Assembly: GCA_030435675.1 (NCBI GenBank)
Contig: CM059624.1
Coordinates: forward strand, 12,052,769 to 12,116,768
From: Steinernema hermaphroditum
Taxonomy: Eukaryota > Nematoda > Chromadorea > Rhabditida > Steinernematidae
Direction: 5' to 3'
DNA: 64,000 nt
Shown: positions 22,175-35,299 of the stretch, piece after piece
Layout of the letters: the number at the start of each line of letters is the position of its first letter
Position numbering within the stretch: the first letter of the stretch is position 1
Program-made: the position numbers and the translations under genes
The notes under the pieces: generated by a model
What the model saw: only the letters and a program-made list of their open reading frames with translations
The model's database searches: none
Told to the model about the DNA's origin: nothing

Positions 22175-25100
22175 GGCGTCGGATTCGAGAGGACGACGCT
22201 CGTTCACAGGCTGGCGCGATCGCTCGTTCGGTCGAACTGACGACGGTGGAGGGTGGGAAAGGGGCGTTTTCGGGAGAAATATGCAAATGAGCGAATCGAG
22301 AGCGTGAGAGAGCAGAGAATAGGCGACGTTGTGACGTCGGCGGAGGGTGGAACTGCTGAAAACGAAGCGATTTGAGCGATTTCCGGTCGGCGCACGCATA
22401 GGCGGAGACGCGAAACGACGAGAGTTGCAAGGTTACGCGACGGCGCGAAGGGTAAATAGAGTGCATCGCGCATTCCAATCGGATTCCGAGATGCTTCACG
22501 GAAAATAGAGGGATTAAAAAGGCGAAAAACGTGAAGTGGACGGCGCTGAGTTGTGTCGAGGTCGGCGAACTTGGTCTGCAGGTGTGCAGCGAGCTATTTC
22601 CATCTTTGCATTTTGAAAAAACGCAAAACGCAATGGGGAAATATAATATTTCGTCTTGCCAAGAATATCGCGAACAGAAAGGATAAAATTTCTGGATAAA
22701 AAAAGCAAAAAATGGCCGTAGATAAGAAATGGAAGCAGAAACACGCCTCAAAGAAAGTGTCATCGTAGTGATGTGGAGTCAGATATGAGAGCAAAGCAAA
22801 AATTTATCAAATTAACTTATTAATTCTTTAAACGATAAAATGAATGGGTTCAAAACATCCTTGCAGAAATAAGAATCTTTCTCTTTTTTTTGATTCGGAA
22901 TTTTGAATCCTAGAAGCGGGTGTCGCGCTTAAAATATCAGGGTAACTGAGGAACCTAAAAAGAAATGGTGGATACTCGGAAAATCGGAAAACCTAAAAAA
23001 TAGCCGCAAAATATACAACAAGACAACGTTTCCGCTGAAAAAGAGAAAACTGCAGTGAAATGGGGGAAAATGAAAGATAATATCTGGAACACAGCGTCAT
23101 TCGATATTACATTTAAAAATAAAACGAACCGTCATTTTTTTGTTAAAATTATGTCATTCGTCTACGGAGATCGGTGAAGATAACGCTAGTAGTACTTCAA
23201 AAAGGGACAATCATGTACACTCACAAACATTCTGTTGGTGGCAAAATTAATATAAGATAGGGCGTTATCAATTGTTGGGAATGTTCCACATCTTATCGGG
23301 CTTCCGAAATAGTTTCCCGCATCCGTTAACATAAATAGATTCAGATGTTACACTGCCAATCAAAGAGAAAGAGAATGCTGAGTTAGGCAGATTTGCAGGT
23401 CCATCGATGTCTTGACTACTATAAAAAGGAGACCACCATCAAGGTGTGTGTTTTACAGAGTATTCAAAGTATGCATTACCTCCTCAAAAACGATCACCTT
23501 TTTCTCAGTCCGGACACAATCTAGTGAATATCTTCTCAATAGCAGTGAAAATCGACAGTTCGTCCACGAAGTACCACTCTCAATCAACGTACACACGACT
23601 GCGTTGTCTATTTACCTGCCTCCGCTATCCATCTTTCAACGGTAGCCGCTGTTAGTCATAAAAACTGATAACGCGGGCGATGCCATTTGAAGGGCAATAA
23701 AAACGTGCTGTACGATTTTCGAAAGCGCTACTTGTGCCCTAATGGCCTACACGTGCATCCTGAAAGGGTGCATGCATGAGAAAATTCCGGTCTTTTTCTA
23801 GAATAATAAGGAACATTACAAAAGGACAGGGTTAGCGTTATCAAAAGATGACCAATAAAGACGACTACTGCGACAAAAAAACACGAGTTCGATCCAAGAA
23901 CATCGACGCCCTAAAGTACCGCGTGATCGGAAATCGGAAAGTGATAAGAATTGAAACTAGTGTCGACAAGGATTATCACACCATTGTACACAAGCAATGT
24001 GCTTACGAGCTACTCAAAGATCGTGGCCGTGAGTCACTCGCGTAAATGTCACCTGGAAATATGTCACTTTTTGACATATGGGTTGCAGGTAATGAAAAGG
24101 TTGTGGGTTGTGCCACTGAAAATGGCGCTTGTGAAAAAGATTCACACTACTTTGTGCCCGATCCACATACGATTTTCGAAAGCGCTACCCCTAATACCCC
24201 CAGTAGATTTATTTCAATTTTATGGAAATGGAGGCTAAATGTAAAAAATGTCCCAAAAAGTCTCATCCTTGTCCCATTCCACTCAGAACGATATGAGGGA
24301 AAAGCGTTTAAAATAAGGCCCAGAGGTCGAAAATTGGACCGAAGGGCCTGACAACAAAGTGGGCGTGGATTAGCCGTTCGAAAGATACTTAGAGATAGAA
24401 GATACAAAGATAAGATCACGCGCCATTTCCAGTGATACATCAAATATTTCACAAAAATAATAAACTCGACAAAAATGTGCACTACTTGACTTACCTTCGG
24501 AGACTTCTCTCTCAAACAGACAAAACAATCACTCCTTCGCCTCATCGGAAGCAAAACAAACCCATCCATCGATCAATGGCGACGATCGTCACTCGGGTTC
24601 CGCTCGTCTTTGAACACCTTGGTACCGCCGCCGCAGACGCCTCCCACTCAGCGAAAACTGAAAATGACGTAACTGGGATGGGACATTAAGGTGATCGATG
24701 AGCGAAAAAGGCGACGATTCGCGGAAGTTCCGATGGAAAGAGCGAAAAATCAAAGAGTTGAAGGGCGACTAGGGCTTTACAGCGAGGAATGTGACCCTGG
24801 GGCGCTGAAAATAGTCGATGGAAGACCAGAAGGCAAAAGCGAAAAACAAAGAAAAAGTAGGCGTCTCGCCACAGGACGGCAGCTGACGGATTCCAGTGGA
24901 AAAACAGTTGTGCTATGAACTGAAACTTTGAGGATCGCCTATATTTTGGAGATATTTTTAGCGGTGAATGGAAAAGAAGAATGCTACGAGATAGCTGGTG
25001 CAGGGTACGCTAGAGTGCAACACTAAACCAAACTCCCTCTGTTTTCGTTGCGACCGAAACAATCCTATGAAGATGGGAACAAAGAACGCCACTTTATCAC

Positions 25101-27880
25101 TGTCACCAGCACAACAACGTTGTCATTTTCCAGTGTTGCACTATATATAACATGCAGAGATGCCGACCTGGGTTGATTTCGCAATCGGAGCCCGCTCCGG
25201 CTCAGTTTGCATTCCTGATAACATGGCATACCACTACGCTTTTCGAATTGAAACCAATAGCTAATAGCTAATAGCTAATAATTAATAATAATTAACAATA
25301 ATTAACCTATAAGCGAATAAGTTCCTTTTCCACCTAAATCGATAATGGTCACCAAAGCATTCGGAATGCAAAAATTCTAAATCATACTAAACGGCAGATA
25401 ACATGTTAAATCGATAAAATCGGCATGAAATTCAATGAAATGGATGAAAGTTACGGGTTTCTAGCAACTAAGAACGACCAGTCGCATCACAGTGGATGTC
25501 TATAATGTCAATCAAGAAGACTTTTTTTTTATCAAAAATTTTTGTTGCTTTCAAAAGAATAACAAAATCTTTTATAACATACCACATGCATTGCAGCAAA
25601 AATTAATCTGTATGCGAATAATCATTAATAGGCGCGTTTTAATCACCGGATCGAATCCGAGTCCATTGGATTTGGACTCGCCAATTATGCATTGTTTATG
25701 TAAAAATTGGACCGTTGAAGTTGAAGTTTTGCTGTTGTCTATTGAATATTTCCAGCGCCAACACTATTCTGAAATGGTCTGTGTACCAGCAGAACCGAAT
25801 TCATTGTACGCCCTACAATGTTTACTCAAAAATTTTTTTAAGTTGTTAGGCTTTTATTTTTAGGCTCAAAAAATAAATTTGCATCTCGAATCCTTGTGAA
25901 CGAAAGTAAAGCATTAATAAATGTCTGAATAAAATGAATCACGTAAAGATTTAAATAACTCACAAGAATCACAAAAAAATCCACAAAACAAATACAGCAA
26001 ACGAAGTGTTCGAATCCTGCTTTCGATCCTAAATTCGCTGTAAATATGAAAAGTGGAGCACTCTGTGTACCGAACGAAAAAGGACCGCCGCTAATCCGTT
26101 TGTTTTGCACGACGAGTTCCGGATAGCGGTCGCCTATTCAGTTTACAGAAGGAAAAGTGCACAGCGATAAGCGAAATATCGGACCCTGATTCGTGGACTC
26201 TGTTGCCAGAGGAATGAAGCGGAAAACGTTCATTTAGAGGTGCAGATGGTGACCACATGGTGGAAAGCCGCGCCCGTCGAGCGCCGGAAGAATTGATAAG
26301 CTGGATTTTGAGGAAGGTAGAGTGATCGGCGCGTTGTTTGCGCGGTAAACAGCACGTAGAAGTCGTTTATTCAGAAAGGAAAACATGACGTCATGCGGAC
26401 GCCGAGAATGAATGACTCTGGGTAATGCTCATAATCCTTGCGGGTTGAGGGGGGAGGGCTTTATGGCTGGCCAATGGGAATTAGTGGGCTGGAAGAGATC
26501 GATTGAGAAATCGAAATGCAGATGATAAACGGGTAAACGTCATAAAGAGAATTTGTGGGGATAGGACGCGGGTAATAAAGTGAATCTCATCCGAAAGAGA
26601 TTCCTTTGCATAATAATATAAACTGCAAAAGTCTGAAAGAGAATTCTATGGTCATTTGCTTCTCGGAAAACCTCGAATTCGGGTAACGGTGTAACATATG
26701 CATGATATACGGTCTACTCAGAATTTAAATGGAGCTTCGGAACTATCAACAAAAACAGAATTTCGAAACAAAAAATGTACCTGTTTTAGTGGATTGTATT
26801 CTTGATGAGCAAACATGAAACAAGATAAACGGCAGACGGAAAACTTGCACAATACAAGCTAATATACGCCAACCTATGTGCAATAGATAATGCAAGACAT
26901 AATCGTATTCACAAGAAAAACACAAAGAACGAATTAATTTGCAAGCAAAAATGTGTTTTATGACTTTACGACCAACTTTATTTCGTGAATCAAAGGATTG
27001 CGTTTTCTTTCGAGTTGTCCGATCTCCAAAAACTGCGTTTTTGATTAAAAAAAGCAACGAGGAAAAGTTTTATGAACGGAGCGTAGGGTAAGGCTTGGAC
27101 AGGGGAAGGGATAGTCCAAGCTCTATTACACGGATCGTGGATGGGATGATCCATAACAGACTTATTTCGCGTGACATACGTGTTTTTTTATTTTTTTTTG
27201 AAGACATCGTTCCTCACTTTTTATTTTAAGAGTGATAATTAAATGAACGATCAAGATCATTACAACGCTCAATTTTGTTGTGATTTTTGTGCGGGAGACA
27301 CAAAAAAGGGGGACACGCATCAGATACAAAAGTTGGCGACAACGCAACGAGGAACTATCGAGAGATATCGACAAAATATCGAGAAAATAAGTAACACGAT
27401 GTTGACAACAGAATCCAAAAAAAACCTGCAAGATAGTGACATACCAAGCACACAATCATACGCGATTTTCATTGGAAAGGAGCATAGAATTCGGCATTCT
27501 CAAGCCGCGAGTTCAATTCTTCATCAACGATGAAAGCGGCCATTTTAAGAAAACTCCGTGAAAGAAGTGCTTTCGGCACATTGTACACGGTGCCCCGTCG
27601 TCAAAAATCGCGACAAATACCGTACCCCTCGAAAACGGCACGTGATTTTCAAAAAACGCACACCTCAAATCGGTCGCCGCGAAATGACTCAGTAAACGGA
27701 AGGACATAATCCCCCGTAATCGGCTGAATACATTGACCAATTTTGACTACACTGATAAACGCGAGGTGACCGTTCGATGTGAGGCTTAATCAACACAAGT
27801 AGCTGGGGTATGTAGCCCTAAGACGCCAGTCAAGTGCGACCACCGCTTATCAAAGAACGCCACTTTATTGTGGCCCGGGT
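22175..27880. other. Gene-poor region upstream of PP1
   Basis: AT-rich DNA with many short open frames on both strands, none with recognisable domains, codon bias or splice continuity. Small features: a 20-nt motif ACGATTTTCGAAAGCGCTAC repeated near 23712 and 24169, a TATATATAA box near 25142, and a TAATAGC/TTAATAA microsatellite-like tract at about 25255-25315. A GAGTCCA...TGGACTC hairpin lies at about 25659-25681. Confidence 0.4.
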
Positions 27881-27939
27881 AAACAGCGCATCTCTATAAG
27901 TGCGCGCTACCGAGCGCGTCATAAGCATCATGGTGAACA

Positions 27940-28320
27940 TTAAATTAGCTCGTTAAATCGTAATAAAAGCGGCGACAAGTGCGTTCGCACCGCGGCGGAA
28001 TTGACCGGTCACGAAGACTACAGAAGAGAACAGTTTAGGGAGTGCGCGCCTCGAGAGCGAGAGTGGCGCCACCCGCCGACTCGCGAGGAGACCGGAAGAA
28101 GGAGAGGAGCAAGTGTCAAGGAGTACAAACAGAGGATTTGCGCGGCGCCGACCGGTTCGGCGCTTGGCTTAAGCCGCCGCCTCTCGGGTGGCAAAAAAAG
28201 AAGCGCCGCCTGCGTCTTGAGTGTCCCGCTGCATCGGGAAACGCGAAGTGACAAATATCAACAGTGCGGGAAGGTGCTGTACCCGGCGATGAACTCCGCT
28301 CTGGGCACGTATGAGCGAAC
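27940..28320 (+). other. GC-rich island in the desert, possible promoter or first exon
   Basis: GC content rises sharply over about 350 nt, preceded by AATAAAAG near 27961 in TATA-like position. Open frames run on several strands across it, so no coding frame can be chosen. Confidence 0.3.
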
Positions 28321-28499
28321 ATATGACTGTCGAGCAAATAGGTGCACAAAAAAGGAACTGGTCTTCTTGTTAGTCGTTTGTACAAAAATCAAAGGATTAC
28401 AAGTGCAGAATAAAGCCAATTTGATGATATGTCGTTCAAATACTACAGTGCAAAAGAGGCGATTGGAGTCGACTATTTTGCTCGTACAAGTAGTGGTCG

Positions 28500-29430
28500 T
28501 TTTCCCATTGCCTCAAAAATATGAAGATGTCTGTCAATTAATATGAAAGAAGCTTCAAGAAACTACTGCACAAATTAGCAGAAATGAACAAAAGTTGCGC
28601 AGTATTTTTGTATTTCTTTTTGCGTTTGTATTATACAAAAATCGAACGATTAAAAGAGCAAAACAATCACTATAAAAGCCGAGTTGATAAGCTGTCATGT
28701 GTTAAGTACAGAAGTGAAGTGTTAAGTACAGAACTCTCTTCGTGGAAACAAAGATATGATCCATACCAAAATGTTGTATAGTAGGTATACAACGATAGAA
28801 TACATATCTCTTGAAGCTTCTTTCATATTAAAAAACGCCGGAATCCAGCCTCTTTGGCGTTTCAAACGGTGTTTTTGGATTCGGTTCACTAGCTCTCCAC
28901 AAAACATGGAACTCCAGCGTTGCCGTAGATCTAACTGGTCATTAAGCTACCAACCAACACCGCACTCAACCCGAGCCTCGCTACTACTCCGAAGTCCACA
29001 TTTCCAGTCGTTCGATGATGATATCCCCAATATCGCACACCTGCTGCATTGTAATGCCATCCTCGTCGCTGAAGTCAGACGTCTGACAATGTAAGCGTAT
29101 AAACTCGCATAATTGTTGATAAATATGAATCATAAACCTGCAATGTACAAAAATTGAATAAATAGGTAAATATAATTTACACCATTTAATTTAATACGTA
29201 ATATATAGGAGTCTGTACTTCTGAAAGATCCATCGAGTTATGAAATTAAATGAATAAGGAACATTTTTATCGAGAAGTACATGTGCAATCAATCTTCATT
29301 GAACAGGTTCGGGTTGCAAATATTCTCAGCAAAAATAAATACGAAAAAATATCAACAAGAAAATGGTGAAATGGAAAGAATAAGAGAAGAACGATCAAAT
29401 GCAAAAATGTTCGAATAAAGGTGTAAATTA
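28500..29430 (+). pseudogene. Possible decayed coiled-coil gene
   Basis: Successive short frames on the plus strand read as heptad-like helix: KKLQETTAQISRNEQKLR near 28550-28605, KIERLKEQNNHYKSRVDKL near 28640-28695, and YQQENGEMERIREERSNAK near 29350-29405. They are interrupted by stops, lie in different frames and lack splice borders that would join them. This could be a broken exon set of one coiled-coil gene or chance in A-rich DNA. Confidence 0.25.
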
Positions 29431-29439
29431 TTCTACTTC

Positions 29440-32340
29440 AAGTGAATAACATCCGGTTAATACCCGTACACCAAGTGTCATTCGAAAATTTTTGAGTATT
29501 CGACAACCCTAGCGGATAATGTAAAGACCCGAAGAGAAATAGTGGGTAATCCATGCGTTTTCTTCACGTGATAGTTGTGCTTATCTCGCAGACCGGTTCT
29601 GGCTTTTACCTTGCTCTTAGTCTTTTTCAAAATATCCATAACTACAAGTGATTGCGACTCGATTTTGGGAATAACACTGTTTTATTCTAAAATCATTCGT
29701 GGCTGGAAAGAGTACTGATGAACTTGAAAGCGGACTGTAGATAACATTGCTTCGAGAACTATGTTTGGAAGGGCAGATAAGAATGTATGTACCTCCTAAA
29801 AAACTGTATGTACCTCCTTAATCCGCGCCACTTATTTGCACTATCGGCTCAGGCGTCGGAAACCGGTTGTCCTTTCCATCTTAATCTTTTTCAAAATGAA
29901 GCGACGCAAGTTGATGCGGAGAGTTTAACTTTAGGGGTAATTTGAAGGTAGAATTACGAGTACAAAAAAACGTTCCAAATGACTAATGAGGGAATAGTGT
30001 AGTTTCATCTTGTTTCCACATATTCTTATCCGTGAATCACCGGTACCCAGACAAGCGCGCCTATGTCGACCCAACAGGTTTTGGCTTCTGCCCTCTGGTT
30101 CTGTCCGGAAACGCCATTGCACCCAGAGAACGAAAGGCAAACAGTACCTGTCTGACACAAGGGTGAAAGGTTCGGTGATTGGAGTGCGGCAATTTCGAAA
30201 TGGCTTCCAGATATCCAAAAAGCTCTTTACCGCCACCTGACCACACGCGTCGCCCTGAAACTCAAACGCAACTCAAGTATCAGAACAAAAATCTTGTGCC
30301 AGAAATTGAAAACGAAAATTATACCTCTCACTTCAAGTGCTGCATGATCTGTATCATACGAGTTCAAGACTAAAATGTACAAAAATATGGGGTAAGTAGC
30401 TGGAGTTGAAATGCACAGGTTTCTCGGGGTCGGGCATCTCTAAGACGAGCGTGCCTCACAAATTGCGGCTCTAAAGTGACCACTATCTCCCATATCGTAA
30501 CATATCGTTTCAGGACGCGTGTCCGGACCGCATTTTAGGGGCGTAAATATCATAAAGTAAAAAGAGAAAAAAGTCACAAGTACCAAACGAAATAGTGCGA
30601 AAACGCAGAAGCGTCCATTTGCCAATATTCATTACCACAAACAAATGAAGCAAATGAGTTGCATCCTTATGAACATACCGAGTTTCTTCTGAAACGTTGC
30701 GCAACCTATGAGTCACAATTAACCAAACATAATCATGAGAAACAACTAGTTCTAATGTTCGAGAAACTCTTTTGCTCCACAAGAACAAACAGAACACTAT
30801 AACCTACGTATACGCGCATGCCAACCGTCTTAGGAACAAACAGGATGTACCCCGAAAACCTGTTTCGGAAATGCTCCCCATGTTTCGTAATCACTCTTCG
30901 CTCAAAAAAGAAAACATGAACACTGACAAAGTGAATCAAAGTGAAAGGTAATGAGGCCAAATTACATTATGGAAGGAAGGAGAACGAAAATGGCGAAATG
31001 CTGCATTGTTATGGTTATAATTAAAGATTGAACAAGGGCTGATCAAAAGACAAAAGATCAAGGACAAGCCTGATATATTTCTTCGGTTTGCCATGCGCCG
31101 AAAAGAGGCCAAAAATCAGATTCATCCACAACCTGTTTAGCAAAAACTTTTGCAATTATGTTGTCTTTTTCAAATAAAACAGAAGTGCCGGACGTGCCTT
31201 TCTGCGGGCACCAAAACCCAAAAATCAACTTCACCTTCTTTAATGAGTGTTGATTCCTGTGATAGGAGGTTTTTCCAACTGATGACTGTGGACGGCTCCT
31301 TGTGTTTGCTTAGGATACACGGAGGCGCTCTTGTAATTTACACCAGTTGACCTTGATCTTGGGAACGAGCACAAAACTCAAGTGCTGTCTCGATGTTGAG
31401 TGTGGTGATTGTGTTAGAGGAGAACCTGGTTTGTCAAATTGGTTGGGATCAATAAAAGGCGCTATAATTTATAAGATTTGTTGAACAGAAGACTGTATAA
31501 AGCGGTGCGTTCTGTAGCGAGAATCCTGACATATTTCTTCTGGTTTACTACGTGTTTCCTCAATCCGAATCAAGAGTACCAAAAATCAAAACTACGCAAT
31601 GTTTCAGAGTCTAAGTACTGAATGAAAGTCACCAAAAATCTGATTCATTCGCAGCTCAAAGATGGCGTTCGTGGAAAGGTGGTGGAACGGTATACAATAT
31701 ACAACTTAAGACCTCAAAAATAACCTTCAATACACGTCATTCTCGATTTCTCAATGTCGACAGACTGAGAATAAAACGAAGAAGAGACGGAGATGCCCAA
31801 AATCTTAACACGATATCCCCGATTAAGACTAAAACATCCTTAATTCAATGGATTGTCACACTATGGACGATCACAACGGAATCTAAAGCTACCCTGACGA
31901 ATGACTTCAATATAGCGCAAGATCTGACACGAAATGGACGGGATTCAGATATGGTTAAAGCGGCGACTATAAAGATGGCGATTCGGATTGACAAACGAGC
32001 TGTGCTTATGTCATGATCAAGTACATGTACACCTAAAGCCTCTAACTGATCAATCTTCCATATGTGATTTAAAATAATCCATAATTTCTGTAGAAAATTA
32101 CTTCGAGCCGAAAGGTCCCAAAAAATTCACACCATTTTTTCTTCAAAGACTTTCAGTTTTTTTATCCTCTTCTACGATTTAGCTAAAAGATCCGAAGAAG
32201 CTATTCTACCGAAAAATGCCTGTTTTTTTTTGCGGCTACTTCCACAAAAATGGTGTCGCTTAACGAGCTCAGTCGCCAATGTCGAGATAAACGCGTAATT
32301 TCCAATCGAGGAAGATTCTCCATTTTAATTACTCAGAGCG
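29440..32340. other. Gene-poor AT-rich region
   Basis: No supportable gene. Two loosely similar blocks (about 31065-31140 and 31525-31665) share ATATTTCTTC and CCAAAAATCNGATTCATNC, suggesting a diverged direct repeat. Confidence 0.4.
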
Positions 32341-32373
32341 ATACAAGACTGAGAGAGTGATAAGCTAATACAC

Positions 32374-32613
32374 TATATAAACTCAGAACACAAGTTCAGA
32401 AGACACTGCACAGAGCAGGGCTAGCTGAAAAATTACACAAACTCCGCAGTCATGAGCTTTTCCTTAACCCGAACTGCACCATCTGTTCGCAATTTGTACC
32501 ACCCGCTTCCAGTCAATCAAACATCTGCGCCTACTTCAAAGATCACAAACCAGAAATGTTGCGAAAGGTTTCAAGGCTGCAGAAATGAGAAGTGTCTGCG
32601 CGACGGTGATTAA
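32374..32613 (+). CDS. Candidate 53-aa Cys-rich gene with TATA box
   Basis: A clear TATATAA at 32374-32380 is followed about 75 nt later by an ATG at 32452 and an uninterrupted 53-codon frame ending TAA at 32611-32613. The N-terminal two thirds is polar (MSFSLTRTAPSVRNLYHPL). The end holds four cysteines in KCCERFQGCRNEKC. There is no signal peptide. The ORF stands out because the promoter, spacing and base composition (richer in GC than its surroundings) agree. No homologue is recognised, and the feature runs from the TATA box to the stop. Confidence 0.35.
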
Positions 32614-33147
32614 ACTCATAGGAAGTGGCGTAAAAAGTGGCGATTGACGCAAAAGGAAAGCGAAACCAGCCGGTTCTTATCGAACAACAAGTTATTCTTC
32701 ATTTTTTGGCGCAATCGCCGTTTTATAGCCGCAGAAGAGGGTCATTATAATAAGATAAAAAGAACAATCTCTGTTATGTCATGATCTGCACTTTATGGAG
32801 TTTGTTTATTGCACAGAGAAGTGAGTCAGTACGGACTGATGTATGTGCGTACATTGTACCCCTTGATAGTGACGCAAGGTAAATAAGAAATTCCGGTAGT
32901 AGAGAGGATTTACCTTGAGAATATGTTTATGGATGGAAGGGTTAAATAAAAATGGTATACCCAGATTTTTAATCGTGAAAAATTACCACGAAAACCATCA
33001 AAACGCAACAAAAATGAACCCGACTGCAAGAGACATCCTCTGTTTTGTTTATTTTCGATGTCATTCAACGCGTAATGCCCTTAATTCGTGAAATAAAGTC
33101 AAAGTTAAATCACCCCTTGGATCATTACTGATATGCTTTCATCACTT

Positions 33148-33187
33148 CGAGTCCAAATCCAATACGAGTCTATTGGATTTGGACTCG
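33148..33187. repeat. Perfect 16-bp hairpin in a GAGTCCAA-rich block
   Basis: Arms CGAGTCCAAATCCAAT (33148-33163) and ATTGGATTTGGACTCG (33172-33187) are perfect reverse complements with an 8-nt loop. The flanking 100 nt continue with repeated GACTCG, GGACTTGG and GAGTC motifs. Confidence 0.85.
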
Positions 33188-33640
33188 CCAAGTCCAATTG
33201 AGTCAAATCTACTCGGGAGTCTTTGAGAACTTGAGATTTGCTTGAGGACTCCGATTGGACTTGGACATGACGAGTCTAACGCTAGGAATGAAGCCTGCAG
33301 TAAGAGACATCCTTCGCATATGAACATAGGAGATAGCTTACCGGATGCTCATTACGTGCATTTTTGCCGTAATTGGCGTCTCGCACGGTATAATATCATT
33401 TACTAGAAACTCGAAACTGATAAAACTCATGAAATGTCGTGTAAGCTAAACGTATACATCGGTCATTTTAAATCAGCCCATAACGCTAAAAAGCGACAAA
33501 AACACATGGTTTCTTCTGTCCAGAACTCACCAAGAAGATCGTCGCATTTTTTCATAGGACCGAAGTGGGTACTTTGTCAAAATTCACTTGGTTGTCTACT
33601 GATCTTTTATACCGTAAAATCAGAAAACAGTATACCCCAA

Positions 33641-33990
33641 TGACAAATCTAAATATTTTTTCTTCTGATCCTGGTTCTACAATGCAATACAAGAGACTGT
33701 ATAGGCTTCCCCAGAAATTTGAACCTCATCTCACTGAATTCTTCGGTGAACACCACGAACACCATCAAAACACCGTTAGAGCAAATCAAAATCCAAACGA
33801 TTATTTACCTCCGAAAACGCTAATCGCTCCGCGTTCCCGCGACCGGTCACCACCAGCCGTGCATGCAGCATCCAGCGAAGCACGTGACCCAAGCTCTCAC
33901 AATCACGAATCTGAATCTCAGCGCGTCAGGGGCGTCGGTGACCTTCCCGACAGAGGCTCACCTCCAGGCGTCCCAGTTTGGGATGAATAG
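33641..33990 (+). other. Unconfirmed polar ORF
   Basis: An ATG at 33641 opens a 116-codon frame (MTNLNIFSSDPGSTMQ...) with His-, Arg-, Ser- and Pro-rich composition and a rise in GC toward its 3' end. No domain, splice partner or promoter is apparent, so it is listed as a candidate only. Confidence 0.2.
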
Positions 33991-34949
33991 AAGGAAATGA
34001 ACATTCGTGCGTCACAATCCCCTTACAAACGCACTTCCACCGCATTGAATAGCGCTCGTCACCCGCGCGAAGCGTGTGACTCACCGGAATCGGCCGGGCA
34101 GACGGTTTGGAAATGTAAACAACGCTCATGACGCCGAATCACTGCCTTGCAGATGCTCAAATAGAACAGAAAGGAATAACAGAAGCGGAGCCTCGAACAA
34201 TGGATAGAGAGAGGATGACGTGGGAGGGGAAAAAGTTCTGAAATAAACGAATTGACACTTGAGGGTCGAGAGAACACGTTTGGACTCTTCGCGCACACAT
34301 CGAAATTCGGGCAACAAAGATCAGAGCGATTTTGAAGTGTCGATCAGTTGGAAAAACATTCGACACCTTCCGCATGGCCGAAGGTGGCTCATTTCTAATC
34401 CAAATCCTTAAAAAGGGTACCGAAAATGATCAAAATAAAATACCCGATTTGAGCACTTTGCTCGGATGAATACGACAGCCACCCTCTGAACGCTGCCGCA
34501 TAACCTACAATAACGAAAGGGCAACATGACGGAGTTCTGGCGCAGACGAAAATAACATTTACGACATTTGCGGGCGGTGAAAACACGTTATAGAAATACG
34601 CTACGAAAACATTATAACGAGTGTGTTTTGCGTACCTTAGAGAAAATCAACGATGGAAAGGTCAATATTTGAACTGAACCCGTTCAGTGTCACAATCGTC
34701 GCCACATATATGGCGACACTAATTTCACTTTCTGCCTGAAAAGACTAGAGTTGTCCAAAAGTCCAAAAAGTTTCACTTCCGGAATGACGCTGATGAGAGT
34801 CCATTCTCCCGCAAAGTGCCTTTTGGATACATGAAAAAGAGTCGTGAAAATGGCCATGGGAATGTGAAGAGGTTAATTAACTGCTACTTGGTGGGACGAA
34901 GTTTTGTTGTACAAAAATCACTTCCCACTGAAGTCTCACTAGGCTCCAG

Positions 34950-35265
34950 TATGAGAAGTCCATTGATGCGCAAAAATTGAGTGCGTTGAAAATGGCTGAT
35001 CACATTTTTGAATCATGATGTACCATGAATGGGAATCTACCAATGAATGAATGGACGTACGCCTGGAAGATGGCTAACGAAGATGAAACGAAATGGTCAC
35101 GGAAGATCGCCGAATGGACCCCCCCCCCAGAAGAAGACCTCTTGTCAGACCCCGAACCAGATGGCGGGACGACTTCAAGAAGGCGACGAGTGTGGCAGAC
35201 CCATGCGAGAAGAATGCAGCTGCACCTATGGTTGGTATTGTGATCCGCGAATTGTAATAATTCTG
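34950..35265 (+). mobile_element. Remnant of a non-LTR retrotransposon reverse transcriptase tail
   Basis: Two overlapping frames meet at a run of C (35119-35128). The first reads ETKWSRKIAEWTP and the second RRRPLVRPRTRWRDDFKK. Together they recall the C-terminal signature of RTE-like and related reverse transcriptases (W...R..EW.PR...R..GRP..RW.DD). Only this tail remains and it is frameshifted at the C run. The assignment rests on the short motif. Confidence 0.4.
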
Positions 35266-35299
35266 ATTCGGAATAAACAGTTACAGTTACAGATCTATC

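Noticed and set aside
23848..24045. Polar frame MTNKDDYCDKKTRVRSK… as a transposase remnant
   Set aside because: Suggestive of a mariner DNA-binding region only by composition; no signature motif or inverted ends found.
30440..30960. Hydrophobic minus-strand frames here and at 26746-27057, 35425-36280 and 37493-37754 as chemoreceptor genes
   Set aside because: T-rich strands translate to Phe/Leu/Ile-rich peptides by chance. No splice-consistent multi-helix gene could be built.
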